Source: PMG-095 sp037200885 (GTDB taxonomy: Bacteria > Myxococcota_A > Polyangia > Polyangiales > Polyangiaceae). Taken from it: a stretch of DNA of 64,000 nt. Below, piece after piece: positions 1 to 8,124 of the stretch. Position 1 is the first letter of the stretch, and each line of letters starts with the position of its first letter. The stretch lies in contig JBBCIN010000001.1 in the NCBI GenBank assembly GCA_037200885.1, positions 3,407,621-3,471,620 on the forward strand. The letters are read 5' to 3'. The position numbers and the translations under genes were made by a program. The notes beneath the pieces are model-generated. The model made no database searches. It had not been told where the DNA came from and saw nothing but the letters and a program-made list of their open reading frames with translations.

Positions 1-451
1 CTGAAAGCAGGTTGCTCGACATCGTGATCTGCGCAACTTGCACGTTCGAGGCATTGAACTGCAAAATGCTCGGCGGCTGCATGCCGGTGGGCATGAACCG
101 CAAGCTCTGCATCGACTGCGCGGTGACTTGCCCGATCGCCGCGCCGATGTCGGCGTCGCCCGCCATGTACAGCTTGATCAGGCCGATGCCATTGATCGAT
201 TCACTCTCGATGTGGTCGATGTTGTCGACCGACGTAGAGTAGCCGCGCTCGGCGACGAGCACGACTCGAGACTCCATGTCTTGCGCCGACAGCCCCGAAT
301 AGTTCCAAACGACGACCACGACCGGGATGTTCACCGCCGGTAGCACGTCCGTCTTCATGCGGAAGATGGACAGCACCCCCATCATCAAAATCACCAAGCA
401 CAAGGTCGCAACGCTGTAGGGGCGGCGCAGCGCTAGGTTGACGAGCCACAT
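1..451 (-). CDS. RND efflux permease, N-terminal part
   Basis: The gene begins at an ATG at 451 and runs leftward off the window, so only about 150 N-terminal residues are visible. The protein starts with a short cytoplasmic stretch (MWLVNLALRRPYSV), one hydrophobic helix, then a periplasmic segment with the VLPAVNIPVV and SGLSAQDMESRV type of sequence found at the start of AcrB/HAE1 permeases. Such proteins are proton-driven inner-membrane pumps working with a periplasmic adaptor and an outer-membrane channel, exporting drugs, metals or lipophiles. The adaptor gene is not in view, so the substrate is unknown. The class is well supported; the subfamily is not. Confidence 0.85.
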   Translation of the reverse strand, partial: MWLVNLALRRPYSVATLCLVILMMGVLSIFRMKTDVLPAVNIPVVVVVWNYSGLSAQDMESRVVLVAERGYSTSVDNIDHIESESINGIGLIKLYMAGDADIGAAIGQVTAQSMQSLRFMPTGMQPPSILQFNASNVQVAQITMSSNLLS

Positions 452-682
452 GGGTTTCGTCGATGGGCGCTGCAATTTTCATGCACACTTGCGTAGGAGT
501 GCGCGAAGAGCGAGGGCTCTGCTGATGAGTAGTTTGTTTCAGCCCAATTTGGGCCGCCAGCGATTGTGTTGGATCGTGACTGGCGCGATCGCACGATGGA
601 CTGCGACGAAAGGCCGAGCAAGCTGGGTCAAGCGTGGCAGCTTTGTATGGGAAATTCGACGCGTCTGAGGCGTCGAGGCGGC

Positions 683-1597
683 TCACGAAGCGGAGCGGAC
701 GTATTTCGCGAGCGCCGCCACGAGGTGCTCGTAAACGATCGACACGCGTCGCGTCGAGCGCAGATCCTCGTGCGTGACCACCCAAACCGGCAGCTCGAAG
801 ACCAGCTTGGGGAGCAAGCGCCGCAAGGGGGGAGGGCCAGCAGCAAGAGGCACCTGACAGATGCCGACCCCCGCTCCGGCGCGAATCGCCGCGAGGTAAG
901 CCGCATCGTTGTCGGTTCGTAGCGTGAAGTCTTTGCGCTTGAGCACGATCCCCGCGGCCGCGAGCACGGGCAGGAAGCTCGTGTCCCGGTCCCTGCCGAT
1001 GAGGGCGTGCCCGTGCATGAGATCGGCGGGGGAGCGAGGTATTGGATGAGCGGCCAAGTAAGCTTCGCTTGCGAAGGCGCCCAGCTTCACCGTACCGACG
1101 CGCTTGGCGATCAGTGCGCTCTGCGTCGGCTGCGCCATACGCACCGCGACGTCGGCCTCACGCCGCAAGAGGTCCTCGTTGGCGTTGCTCAGTGACAGTT
1201 CGAGCTGTAGCTTCGGGTGGAGCCGCTGCAGCTCCGCCAAGATCGGTGGCATGACTTCGACACCGACCACTTCGCTGCAGGTGATGCGAACGGTGCCGCG
1301 CTCTGCATCCGTCCGCGCCGAGGCCGAGCGCACGAGCGCGTCGGCGACGGCGGCCATCGATTCGGCGTAGGGCAGCGCGGCGTCGGCCGCCTCGGTTGCG
1401 ATCAGCCCCGTCGGTGAGCGTGTGAAGAGCACGACCCCCAGCACTTCCTCCAGGGTCTCGATCTGGCGGCGGACGGTGGGCTGCGCGACGCTCAAGACCC
1501 GGGAGGCCGCCGACAGGCTGCCAGTGCGCATGACGGCCAAGAAAGCGCTGAGCAAATCCCAGGAAAGAGCGGTCGAGTCTGGGGATCGTTGGTTCAT
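683..1597 (-). CDS. LysR family transcriptional regulator
   Basis: A 304-residue protein, the normal LysR length. Residues about 10-65 form the winged helix-turn-helix (FLAVMRTGSLSAASRVL, then VRRQIETLEEVLG). The remainder is the two-lobed periplasmic-binding-like effector domain. The open frame continues about 330 codons upstream, but that extension is antisense to the next gene, so I chose the ATG at 1597, which gives the canonical N-terminus. An 11-bp perfect inverted repeat overlaps this start and could be an autoregulatory site. The target is unknown; the RND permease gene lies downstream on the same strand after 231 bp. Confidence 0.88.
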   Translation of the reverse strand: MNQRSPDSTALSWDLLSAFLAVMRTGSLSAASRVLSVAQPTVRRQIETLEEVLGVVLFTRSPTGLIATEAADAALPYAESMAAVADALVRSASARTDAERGTVRITCSEVVGVEVMPPILAELQRLHPKLQLELSLSNANEDLLRREADVAVRMAQPTQSALIAKRVGTVKLGAFASEAYLAAHPIPRSPADLMHGHALIGRDRDTSFLPVLAAAGIVLKRKDFTLRTDNDAAYLAAIRAGAGVGICQVPLAAGPPPLRRLLPKLVFELPVWVVTHEDLRSTRRVSIVYEHLVAALAKYVRSAS

Positions 1598-1617
1598 CCA
1601 TTTTGTATGAACCAACG
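1587..1617. promoter_or_regulatory. Inverted repeat over the LysR start codon
   Basis: CGTTGGTTCAT at 1587-1597 and ATGAACCAACG at 1607-1617 are perfect 11-bp inverted arms around a 9-nt spacer. The left arm contains the LysR ATG on the minus strand. A dyad here fits a repressor or autoregulatory operator, or an mRNA hairpin that hides the start. This is inferred from position and symmetry only. Confidence 0.55.
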
Positions 1618-1689
1618 AACGACCTCGGACAATCGTAATTATCCCTCGACTTTGGCCTACTCCCCCAAAGGAACTGGCCACACCGCCCG

Positions 1690-2664
1690 CTATCGTGCCT
1701 CGACATGGCTGCCCAGCTCGAGCAGGTGCACATTGGAAAGGACGATGCACTCGGACGGCTCGGAGGCAGCAACGATGCGGCGCAGCTCGCGAAAGTAGGC
1801 CCGGAAGAGCTCCTGGATTTTGCTGAAATCCTCGCGCGATACCGAAAATACGTTGTACGAGAACGTGCCGTCGGCGCCACTCTGTAGGCGCTCGAGCGCA
1901 ACGCCGGTCCAGAACGCTTTCAGTCGTTGCGAACGCTGACGGTCGCCGCGCGTGTCTACCGTGAGGGCTGCGCCGAGCCGCAGGCGCTGCCCCTCTCGAC
2001 GGAGTTGGCCGGTCTCGAGCAGCAGCGCGAGGCAACGCTCCTCCTCTTCGCGGCTGATCTGCAATCGCTCGGCGATGAAGCCGGGCTTGTGCCGACGGAG
2101 CTTCTGATATTCGGACAGCTCGATGACCCGCAGCACGGCGTGCGACCAGGGCATCTCGAAGGCAGCGCGCCGCGCATTTTCCAGATTGCGCCACGCGCCT
2201 GCCAAGGACGGCAACGCGGCGGGATCGACGAAGCAGGCCAAAAAATCGAGCAGGCGCAAGGAAGCGTTTTCCACCAGACACAAGAAGTCGGGCAGCCGTG
2301 GTTCCGCTTCGCCCTTCAGCCAGCGAGCAACGGCGAAGCGGCTCCGCCCCGCGCCGCGCGCCAAGTCGACGACCGCCGTGCGACCGCGCAAGTCGTCGAG
2401 AAATGCGGCGACGCCGCGCGCGGTCGTCAGGTCGTAGGCAACCGTGTCCGCCGGCAAGCGATAAAAAGCCGACAGAGCGACCGCCAACTTTCGCCCGCTC
2501 CGCTCCAGCATGGAGAAGAAGTCGGAGGCAGTCGGAAACGCGCGCCCCGCTTCCCAGGCGGAGGCCACGTTGCTGCGGTAGCCCAGCCATTTGCTGAAGG
2601 CAGTCTGCGAACGGCGGCCGCGCAGCGCGCGCACTAGCTCACTCGTTACGTTTGCGTAGTCCAT
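1690..2664 (-). CDS. TIGR02147/DUF4423-type regulator
   Basis: A 324-residue protein starting at the ATG at 2664 (MDYANVTSELVRALRG). It has an N-terminal helix-turn-helix-like part (SQTAFSKWLGYRSN) and a C-terminal half with the serine/aspartate-rich pattern of the TIGR02147 group (NVFSVSREDFSKIQELFRAY, then a closing strand). This family occurs mainly in Fibrobacteres, Myxococcota and relatives and is presumed to regulate transcription; no ligand is known. The frame stays open upstream to 3102, but that part is antisense to a lipoprotein gene and was dropped. The gene stands alone, back to back with the lipoprotein gene at 2758, so the 93-bp gap probably holds divergent promoters. Confidence 0.75.
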   Translation of the reverse strand: MDYANVTSELVRALRGRRSQTAFSKWLGYRSNVASAWEAGRAFPTASDFFSMLERSGRKLAVALSAFYRLPADTVAYDLTTARGVAAFLDDLRGRTAVVDLARGAGRSRFAVARWLKGEAEPRLPDFLCLVENASLRLLDFLACFVDPAALPSLAGAWRNLENARRAAFEMPWSHAVLRVIELSEYQKLRRHKPGFIAERLQISREEEERCLALLLETGQLRREGQRLRLGAALTVDTRGDRQRSQRLKAFWTGVALERLQSGADGTFSYNVFSVSREDFSKIQELFRAYFRELRRIVAASEPSECIVLSNVHLLELGSHVEAR

Positions 2665-2757
2665 CGGTTGCCATATTGCACATTGTAAGGCGAAATGGCG
2701 CCTGAAAAGTGCGAAGCGGCACTTGCCCGTGGCCCGAGGACATGGCCTATTCACGGT

Positions 2758-3456
2758 GTGACACTCACTCATCGAATCTGCCTGGCCGCAGCACTGCTGC
2801 TGACGCTCTTGTCCCTCGGCGGCTGCGGTGCCCAGGCCGGCGGCCAAACCGGGGAAGAGACGGACGACGGCTGCGTGTTCGCGACGAGCCCACTGTCGCT
2901 GCAGGAGCGATCGCTTCTCGGGTTCTCCGCTGGGCAGGTGCTGGCCCTGGCCGAGGGCGAGCAATTGGCAACTTTCGACTGGCGCCAGACTCCCGGGTTT
3001 GCCTACGGACCGGAGAGCGGCACGGGTCAGGTCACGCTGCGGACGTCTGCCGCCGGACCCGCCAAGTTCGCGCGGGTCGATGCGCAGAAGAGCCTGCCCC
3101 ACTGCGAGGACCAGGTGCGAATTCCCGTGAGCGTCGTGCTTGCGACCGCTGGCGGCGCACTCGCAGAGTCATTCACGGTCGACCTCGTTGCCACAGCGGT
3201 CGACGAAGCCGCAATCACGGAGCTCCTACCGAGCGCGGAATTGAAGGGCGCGTTCGCTTTCGATCCCGGCACGCTGGGCGGGCGTCGCTTCGGTCGGCTC
3301 GAGATCAATCTGCGTTTCCACGCCGACGGCTCAGCGGGCTACCTACTCGCGGGCATCGAAAGCGGCGACCAGGCGGGAGGTTCGGCTTCCTTTCAAGCCC
3401 TGCCACTCGCCTGCTGGGGTGACATTCCTTCGATTTCCCCCGCCTGCGGCGACTAA
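2758..3456 (+). CDS. Hypothetical lipoprotein
   Basis: A 232-residue protein if read from the GTG at 2758 (VTLTHRICLAAALLLTLLSL), which gives a clean lipoprotein signal peptide ending in a lipobox LGGC. An ATG at 2695 in the same frame would place 21 polar residues before the signal peptide and is less likely. The mature part has paired cysteines near the start and end, mixed beta-type sequence and no motif I recognise. It is probably anchored to a membrane facing the periplasm or outside. The next gene is also a cysteine-containing lipoprotein on the same strand, 81 bp on. Confidence 0.7.
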   Translation: MTLTHRICLAAALLLTLLSLGGCGAQAGGQTGEETDDGCVFATSPLSLQERSLLGFSAGQVLALAEGEQLATFDWRQTPGFAYGPESGTGQVTLRTSAAGPAKFARVDAQKSLPHCEDQVRIPVSVVLATAGGALAESFTVDLVATAVDEAAITELLPSAELKGAFAFDPGTLGGRRFGRLEINLRFHADGSAGYLLAGIESGDQAGGSASFQALPLACWGDIPSISPACGD

Positions 3457-3537
3457 GCGCCTCGGCAACCGCCAATTGCAACGCTCATCGCCTCATTCCG
3501 AGGTGGTTTTGGAAAGGTGTATCCGGAGGTCCATCAA

Positions 3538-4074
3538 ATGAAATACATGATCGGTTTTTGTAGCTTCGTATTCGGTTCGATATTTCTGACGGCGTGCGGC
3601 GCTAGCGAAGAGGCGAAGAGCCCGAGCGAAGGCGCTTCGACTCGTCAGACATTGAGCGTCAACGGCGAGTGCAGCTTTCAGGGCTGCGGTGCCATACCCG
3701 CCTCTCTGGCTTCCACGCCGAAGGTCGCGTGCAGCACCAGCTCGTCTGGGGCGTGCGCTTGGTCCGAAGACAGTGCGGGCGCGAGCGTCAGCTATCGGCA
3801 ATGCGCTGATTCGGAATGCCCGCCGAAGCCCGCCGTCGATTGCCCGGCGGACACCGTGCAGTCAGCGCAAACCTGCGGCAGCGAGAACCAAGGCGCTTGC
3901 GTCTGGACCACGGTTTGCGTCCCGCCCCGCATCACCACCCCCTGCCCGCAAGCGGACGGCTGCTCGGGCAAGCCGGTCTCCACGATTGGCGTCATTTGCA
4001 AGGATGGCAGCTCGGGCGGCATGGCCTGCGTGACCGATGGCGCAAGCTGCTTCCTCGAGCGCGACTGCGACTGA
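3538..4074 (+). CDS. Cysteine-rich lipoprotein
   Basis: A 178-residue protein starting at the ATG at 3538, chosen because GGAGG at 3525-3529 lies 8 nt upstream. An earlier in-frame start at 3517 precedes the ribosome-binding site. The signal peptide MKYMIGFCSFVFGSIFLTAC ends in a lipobox with the lipid-modified cysteine. The mature part contains about 20 regularly spaced cysteines, probably disulfide-bonded repeats, typical of secreted myxobacterial lipoproteins of unknown role. Confidence 0.72.
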   Translation: MKYMIGFCSFVFGSIFLTACGASEEAKSPSEGASTRQTLSVNGECSFQGCGAIPASLASTPKVACSTSSSGACAWSEDSAGASVSYRQCADSECPPKPAVDCPADTVQSAQTCGSENQGACVWTTVCVPPRITTPCPQADGCSGKPVSTIGVICKDGSSGGMACVTDGASCFLERDCD

Positions 4075-4204
4075 GAAAGCGGGAGCTCGGCCCGAGGGGG
4101 GGGCGAGCCGACTGTCAGGGCAGTGCCAAATCCGCCAGTTTTTTGCGCCCACCGCAGACGTCTCGGATTGTACGAGGGTCAGAAGAACTTCGGGTCACTC
4201 GAGC

Positions 4205-4942
4205 TCAAGTAACGATGATCGGTTGCCCCCGCGTCACGATCATCGTGTGCTCGAATTGAGCGCCGATGCTGCCGTCGGGAGTGCGCAGGGTCCAGCCGTC
4301 GTCGCTCTCGATCGCGTGCGTGGCGCTGGTCGTAAAGAAGGGTTCGATCGTCAGCACCAAGCCCTCGTGCAAGAGCACCGGGTTGTCGCGCTCGAAGGTA
4401 TTGGAGACCTGGGGTTCTTCGTGAATGTGGCGACCGACCCCGTGACCACACAGATTGCGCACCACGTGGAAGCCGCTGCGCTTGGCGCGGCGTTCGACCG
4501 CTCGTCCGATGTTGCGCAGCGGGGCGCCCGCGCGCACCTCGGCGATCGCGTCATTGAGCGCGGCGCGGGTACCGAACAGGAGCGCGCGCGCTCGCTGTGA
4601 CACCTGGCCCACGGGGAAGCTCGCGCCGCTGTCCGCCCAATATCCGTCGAGCTCTGCCGATACGTCGATGTTCACCAAGTCGCCGTCACGCAGCACCCGC
4701 TGTGAAGGGATGCCGTGCGCGATCTCGTCGTTGACGCTGATGCAGGTGGCACCCGGGAAGCGATAGGCAAGCTGGGGCGCCGAGCGCGCGCCGTGACGTC
4801 GAAGCACGTCCCGCCCAACCTCATCCAGCTCGGCGGTCGTCACCCCGGGCGCGACCTGGGAGGCCATCGCGTCGCGCGCCTCGGCAACCACCGCACCCAC
4901 GCGCTTCAGCGCAACCACATCCTCTACACCATCGATAGACAT
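4205..4942 (-). CDS. map: Type I methionine aminopeptidase
   Basis: A 245-residue cytosolic metalloenzyme that removes the initiator methionine from new proteins. The pita-bread metal ligands are all visible: DVSAELDGYWADS (two Asp), GHGVGRHIHEEP (His), LTIEPF (Glu) and QFEHTMIV (Glu), plus the substrate histidine in DEIAHGIPS. The start is the ATG at 4942 (MSIDGVEDVVALKRVG); the frame is open to 5302, but that extension is low-quality and runs past the family's normal N-terminus. Length fits the bacterial short form. It stands alone, convergent with the lipoprotein at 3538-4074. It may be a second copy of the enzyme, since essential map genes usually sit in ribosomal clusters. Confidence 0.92.
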   Translation of the reverse strand: MSIDGVEDVVALKRVGAVVAEARDAMASQVAPGVTTAELDEVGRDVLRRHGARSAPQLAYRFPGATCISVNDEIAHGIPSQRVLRDGDLVNIDVSAELDGYWADSGASFPVGQVSQRARALLFGTRAALNDAIAEVRAGAPLRNIGRAVERRAKRSGFHVVRNLCGHGVGRHIHEEPQVSNTFERDNPVLLHEGLVLTIEPFFTTSATHAIESDDGWTLRTPDGSIGAQFEHTMIVTRGQPIIVT

Positions 4943-5440
4943 CGCCAAGATCCTACGCTCGAAAGCGCAGCGCGCCAGCGTCAAACGCGCGGCTCTTGAA
5001 ATGGGCACCGAGTCAGCGGATCTCGATTTTTTGATGGTCACGCGGTGAGCACACGCCGGCATAGCCTTCGGCGTCGCGGGTCGGGAACCACGCTGCGGCG
5101 TAACCATCAGCTTGCCGGCACTGCCTGACGTGCCACGGGTTGCGCCTATCACCACCGGATCGCGCCGCGAAGCGCCGGCCGTAGCGGAATTCGTCCCACG
5201 GCGCTGCGGCGCCGATCCGCTGGATTTGCCGCCTGGGAACCAAGGGTAGGAGAGGGGGCTACAAGCATCTCCACGGCCTCCACCTCCCCGAGCGGAGAAC
5301 AATCGGCTAGCTTGCCCGGAGCACTTGGGTTCGTGGGCTTCGTGGGTTCTAGTTCGTGGGTTCTAGTTGTTCGTGGGTTCTAGTTGTTCGTGGGTTCTAG
5401 TTGTTCGTGGGCTTTAGTTCATAGAAAAAGGGGATCTTAA
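4943..5440. other. Intergenic region with tandem repeats
   Basis: About 500 bp between the divergent map and lipoprotein genes. Apart from the 17-bp tandem repeats at 5327-5420 I see no gene or structured RNA. The minus frame that stays open across 4943-5302 has no start context or family resemblance. Confidence 0.5.
5327..5420 (+). repeat. 17-bp tandem repeats upstream of a lipoprotein gene
   Basis: TTCGTGGGTTCTAGTTG repeats about four times with small variations (TTCGTGGGCTT, TTCGTGGGTTCTAG, TTCGTGGGCTTTAG) and ends about 20 nt before the start codon at 5441, just upstream of the ribosome-binding site. It could vary in copy number and change promoter spacing or mRNA leader length. Confidence 0.85.
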
Positions 5441-6634
5441 ATGATGGGTGTACGTTCATTCGTTGCGTTGTTGTCGGTGGTGTCTCTCTTCTCGTTGCTC
5501 GGCTGCAGCAAAGATCCGACGAAAGTCCAGCCGGAGACGCGCGGCAAGCGCGGCGAGAATTGCCAGGCGCGCAACGACTGTCAGGATGGCCTCGCCTGCC
5601 TCAATGGCATTTGCGGGACGAACGAGTTTTCGATCGATGTAGCAGTCAAGCAATGCGATCGCATCGAGTGCGCGACCACCGACGACTGTTGTGGTGGCAA
5701 GCCGACCGAGGCGCCGACGAAGTGTAACGCGCTCGCCACGACCTGTACCGCGACGTTCCCTGGTTGCAGCACGGCTCAGGTCTGTACCAGCGACGCGGCT
5801 TGCGGTCAGGGCGGCACGTGTCGACCCGCTGCTACGGTCGGTAGCTGCTCGGGCGGTATTCTGGCCGGTCTCACCTGCGAAACCGTCACTGATTGCCAAG
5901 ATTTGTGCGACGCCGGTACCTGCTCGTATTCCGGAGTCACGTGCACGGCCAGCACCGATTGCACCTACTACTCGACGACCACGCCGACTTGCACGAAGCC
6001 GAGCCGCACCTGCAACTGCAGCAATCCGGACTACAATCCGACCGCCGCGATCTGCAGTGATGCGGATTGTATCGACCTGTGCACGCTGCGCTGTGATGAC
6101 GAGCGGTGTGTGGCCGACCTGTCTTGCAAAAACGATAGCGACTGCGGCACCGGCACGCCGTTCTGCGCGGACGAGCAGTGCGTGCAATGCAAGGTCGACG
6201 ACGATTGCGGGGATGGCAAGAGCTGCGACGCGGGCGTCTGCCACGCGCCTTGCAAGCACAACGAAGAGTGCAGCGCGTTCTACGAATGCAACGTGGACAG
6301 CGGCGAGTGTGAGTACGCCGGCTGCAAGAGCGACCGGGAATGCATCCTGGCCGCAACCGGCGGCAGCCAGACGCCAGAGTCCGTGTCGACGCCGTCCGGT
6401 GAAGACCCGCGGCTACTGAAGTGTCTGCCCTCCGAGGCCGACCCCGCCCACAAGACGTGCAAGATCCCCTGCGAAAATGACGGATCATGCAGCGCGCAAT
6501 CGGTCTGCGATGGTGGCTTTTGCAAATTCATCGGTTGCGAGACGAACGAGGATTGCCGCGCGTACTTGAACCTGGTCGGTCTAGTGCCGACTCCCGCGAA
6601 GCCGTTCGTGCCGACCGCTGTCTGTCGCGAGTGA
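5441..6634 (+). CDS. Cysteine-rich repeat lipoprotein
   Basis: A 397-residue protein. The signal peptide (MMGVRSFVALLSVVSLFSLL) ends in a lipobox LLGC near residue 22. The mature part carries more than 40 cysteines in recurring C-x(5)-D-C-x(n)-C-x(n)-C units (for example NDCQDGLACLNGICG and DDCGDGKSCDAGVC), resembling the Dickkopf/EGF-like disulfide repeats frequent in myxobacterial surface lipoproteins. GGGG at 5430-5433 lies 7 nt before the ATG. The leader contains the 17-bp tandem repeats. A hairpin follows the stop. The function is unknown; it is probably an exposed adhesion or structural protein. Confidence 0.8.
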   Translation: MMGVRSFVALLSVVSLFSLLGCSKDPTKVQPETRGKRGENCQARNDCQDGLACLNGICGTNEFSIDVAVKQCDRIECATTDDCCGGKPTEAPTKCNALATTCTATFPGCSTAQVCTSDAACGQGGTCRPAATVGSCSGGILAGLTCETVTDCQDLCDAGTCSYSGVTCTASTDCTYYSTTTPTCTKPSRTCNCSNPDYNPTAAICSDADCIDLCTLRCDDERCVADLSCKNDSDCGTGTPFCADEQCVQCKVDDDCGDGKSCDAGVCHAPCKHNEECSAFYECNVDSGECEYAGCKSDRECILAATGGSQTPESVSTPSGEDPRLLKCLPSEADPAHKTCKIPCENDGSCSAQSVCDGGFCKFIGCETNEDCRAYLNLVGLVPTPAKPFVPTAVCRE

Positions 6635-6655
6635 GCACCTCGACGTGACGCATGT

Positions 6656-6685
6656 GCCGCCGCTGATCATCAGGTCAGCGGCGGC
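6656..6685 (+). terminator. Hairpin after the lipoprotein gene
   Basis: GCCGCCGCTGA at 6656-6666 and TCAGCGGCGGC at 6675-6685 form a perfect 11-bp stem with an 8-nt loop, 21 nt after the stop codon at 6634. No T-run follows, so this would be a GC-rich hairpin terminator or an mRNA-stabilising element. Confidence 0.65.
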
Positions 6686-7025
6686 TCGGAGCGCTACTGC
6701 GGCGGCCCTGGCGCCGCAGGGATCTCACGCTTGTCCCACCAGTCCGGGCTCCGGTGTGCCTGCCCGCAAGCCGAAGTTCCCTGCTCCCTTCCATTCGTGT
6801 GCACTGAGTTCCGTTTTTCCGGGCAACTTTATGGAACGCCGGGGGCCCGTTGTCATCCTGGGTTTTCGTGCACTGCCGGCAGCTGTCAACCGCTCGATTC
6901 GCGCGATACGTTTGCGAACGCGTGCATGAACTAGGATCAGGACGCGCACGCCGCACTCGAGCCGGGCGTGGTGATTTCAGCAAGATCGTTCAAGTGGACT
7001 CGCTCAGTCGGCCGGGTTCCGCAAA
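6686..7025. other. Intergenic, nothing recognised
   Basis: About 340 bp between the hairpin and the next gene remnant. The short frames here have no ribosome-binding site or family resemblance. Confidence 0.5.
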
Positions 7026-7697
7026 GTGGATGTATTAGTCGTGTCTTCTACATGCCCTACAGGATTCACTCCACGCTTACTTGCTGACGACCTTGCTCTG
7101 CCCTTCGCTGTTGGTTGCACCGGGCTGCGGCGGAACTCGGGCGGACGAACCCCGAATTTGCTCGTGAACGGCGACGCCGAAGCGGCGGTTGGCTCGGCCC
7201 CCGTGGTGACCCCCGGGCTGGACGTCGACGGGCGAAGCGACCGCGATCAAATACGGAACCCCCGGCGGGTATCCGACCGCTCAGGATCCGGGGCCGACCG
7301 GTCGCGGAGATAACTTCTTCGCGGGCGGCCAAGCCGATACGAGCTCTGCACTCACGCAGACGGTCGACGTCTCCGCGTACGCCGCCGGGATTGATGCGGG
7401 CCCTGTAACATTTCTACTGTCCGGTTATCTTGGCGGCTTCTCGAGCCAGGCTGACAACGCTGTAGTTCCGCTGACCTTTCAGAGTGCGGCCGACGTATCG
7501 CTCGGCACCGCAACGCTCGGGCCGGTAACCGCCGCTGATCGCGGCAGCGTCACGGGCCTCTTACTGCGGTCGACCACGGGAATGGTTCCAGTCGGAACAC
7601 GCACTATCCTCGCCGACCTGCGGCTGACTCGCGTGAGCGATACCGCAAATGACGGCTACGCCGCAACCTCGCGCTCCTGCTCGCGAACCTGCCCTAA
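7026..7697 (+). pseudogene. Frameshifted secreted/anchor-domain protein
   Basis: The pieces of one protein lie in different frames. Near 7150 one frame reads NLLVNGDAEAAVGSAPVVTP, the usual opening of choice-of-anchor or carbohydrate-binding-like secreted proteins. It then breaks, and another frame continues from about 7217 as WTSTGEATAIKYGTPGGYPT through SSALTQTVDVSAYAAGIDAG to SDTANDGYA, typical beta-sandwich sequence. A second break near 7662 restores an ending NLALLLANLP with its stop at 7695-7697. Before NLLVNG, a third frame has a hydrophobic stretch ending APGC like a lipobox. At least two indels are needed to join it. This is either real decay or sequencing error. Confidence 0.65.
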
Positions 7698-8124
7698 CCG
7701 GTCGCCGTGAACTGAGCGCCGCGCGGAGCTCGCAGTGCCTGGACCTGGCGCCCGATGCGCTCGAAGATCCGCCGCGTCGAGGTCGGCGGCGGATTTCGCA
7801 CGAGCTCGGCGACGCCACGCATCTGGCTTCGACGACGACAACGCGCCCTACGGACTGCTCGACCTCTTGAGCGGTGGCTCCGCCCCGCCTGCGGCTTAGT
7901 AAGTGCACTGCTCATGATTGGTCACATCTCGGGTGTCAGTTCACTAATCGCGCCCCGGCAGATCCGCAGGGGAAAGACTGTTTCTCTCGCGCAGCAGGTG
8001 GCTGGGTCTTCGTTTTTTTGTTTGACGGTTCATGTATCTCGATGCCACTGCTCGATAGGCCCCGTGCGCAGCCCGTCCGTCGGACGGCGCACTCCATTTT
8101 GGAGCCGGCCACAAAAGACGTCTA
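7698..8124. other. Intergenic, nothing recognised
   Basis: About 430 bp upstream of the GH8 gene. I see no gene and no convincing promoter or hairpin. Confidence 0.45.

Noticed and set aside
683..2590. A 635-codon minus frame covering the LysR gene and the next gene
   Set aside because: Only the part from 1597 to 683 matches LysR. The rest is antisense-like in a different frame from the TIGR02147-type protein and is Arg/Ala-rich.
5456..6259. A 267-codon frame antisense to the cysteine-rich lipoprotein
   Set aside because: Low-complexity Ala/Arg/Val sequence that mirrors the cysteine repeats of the real gene; no start signal.
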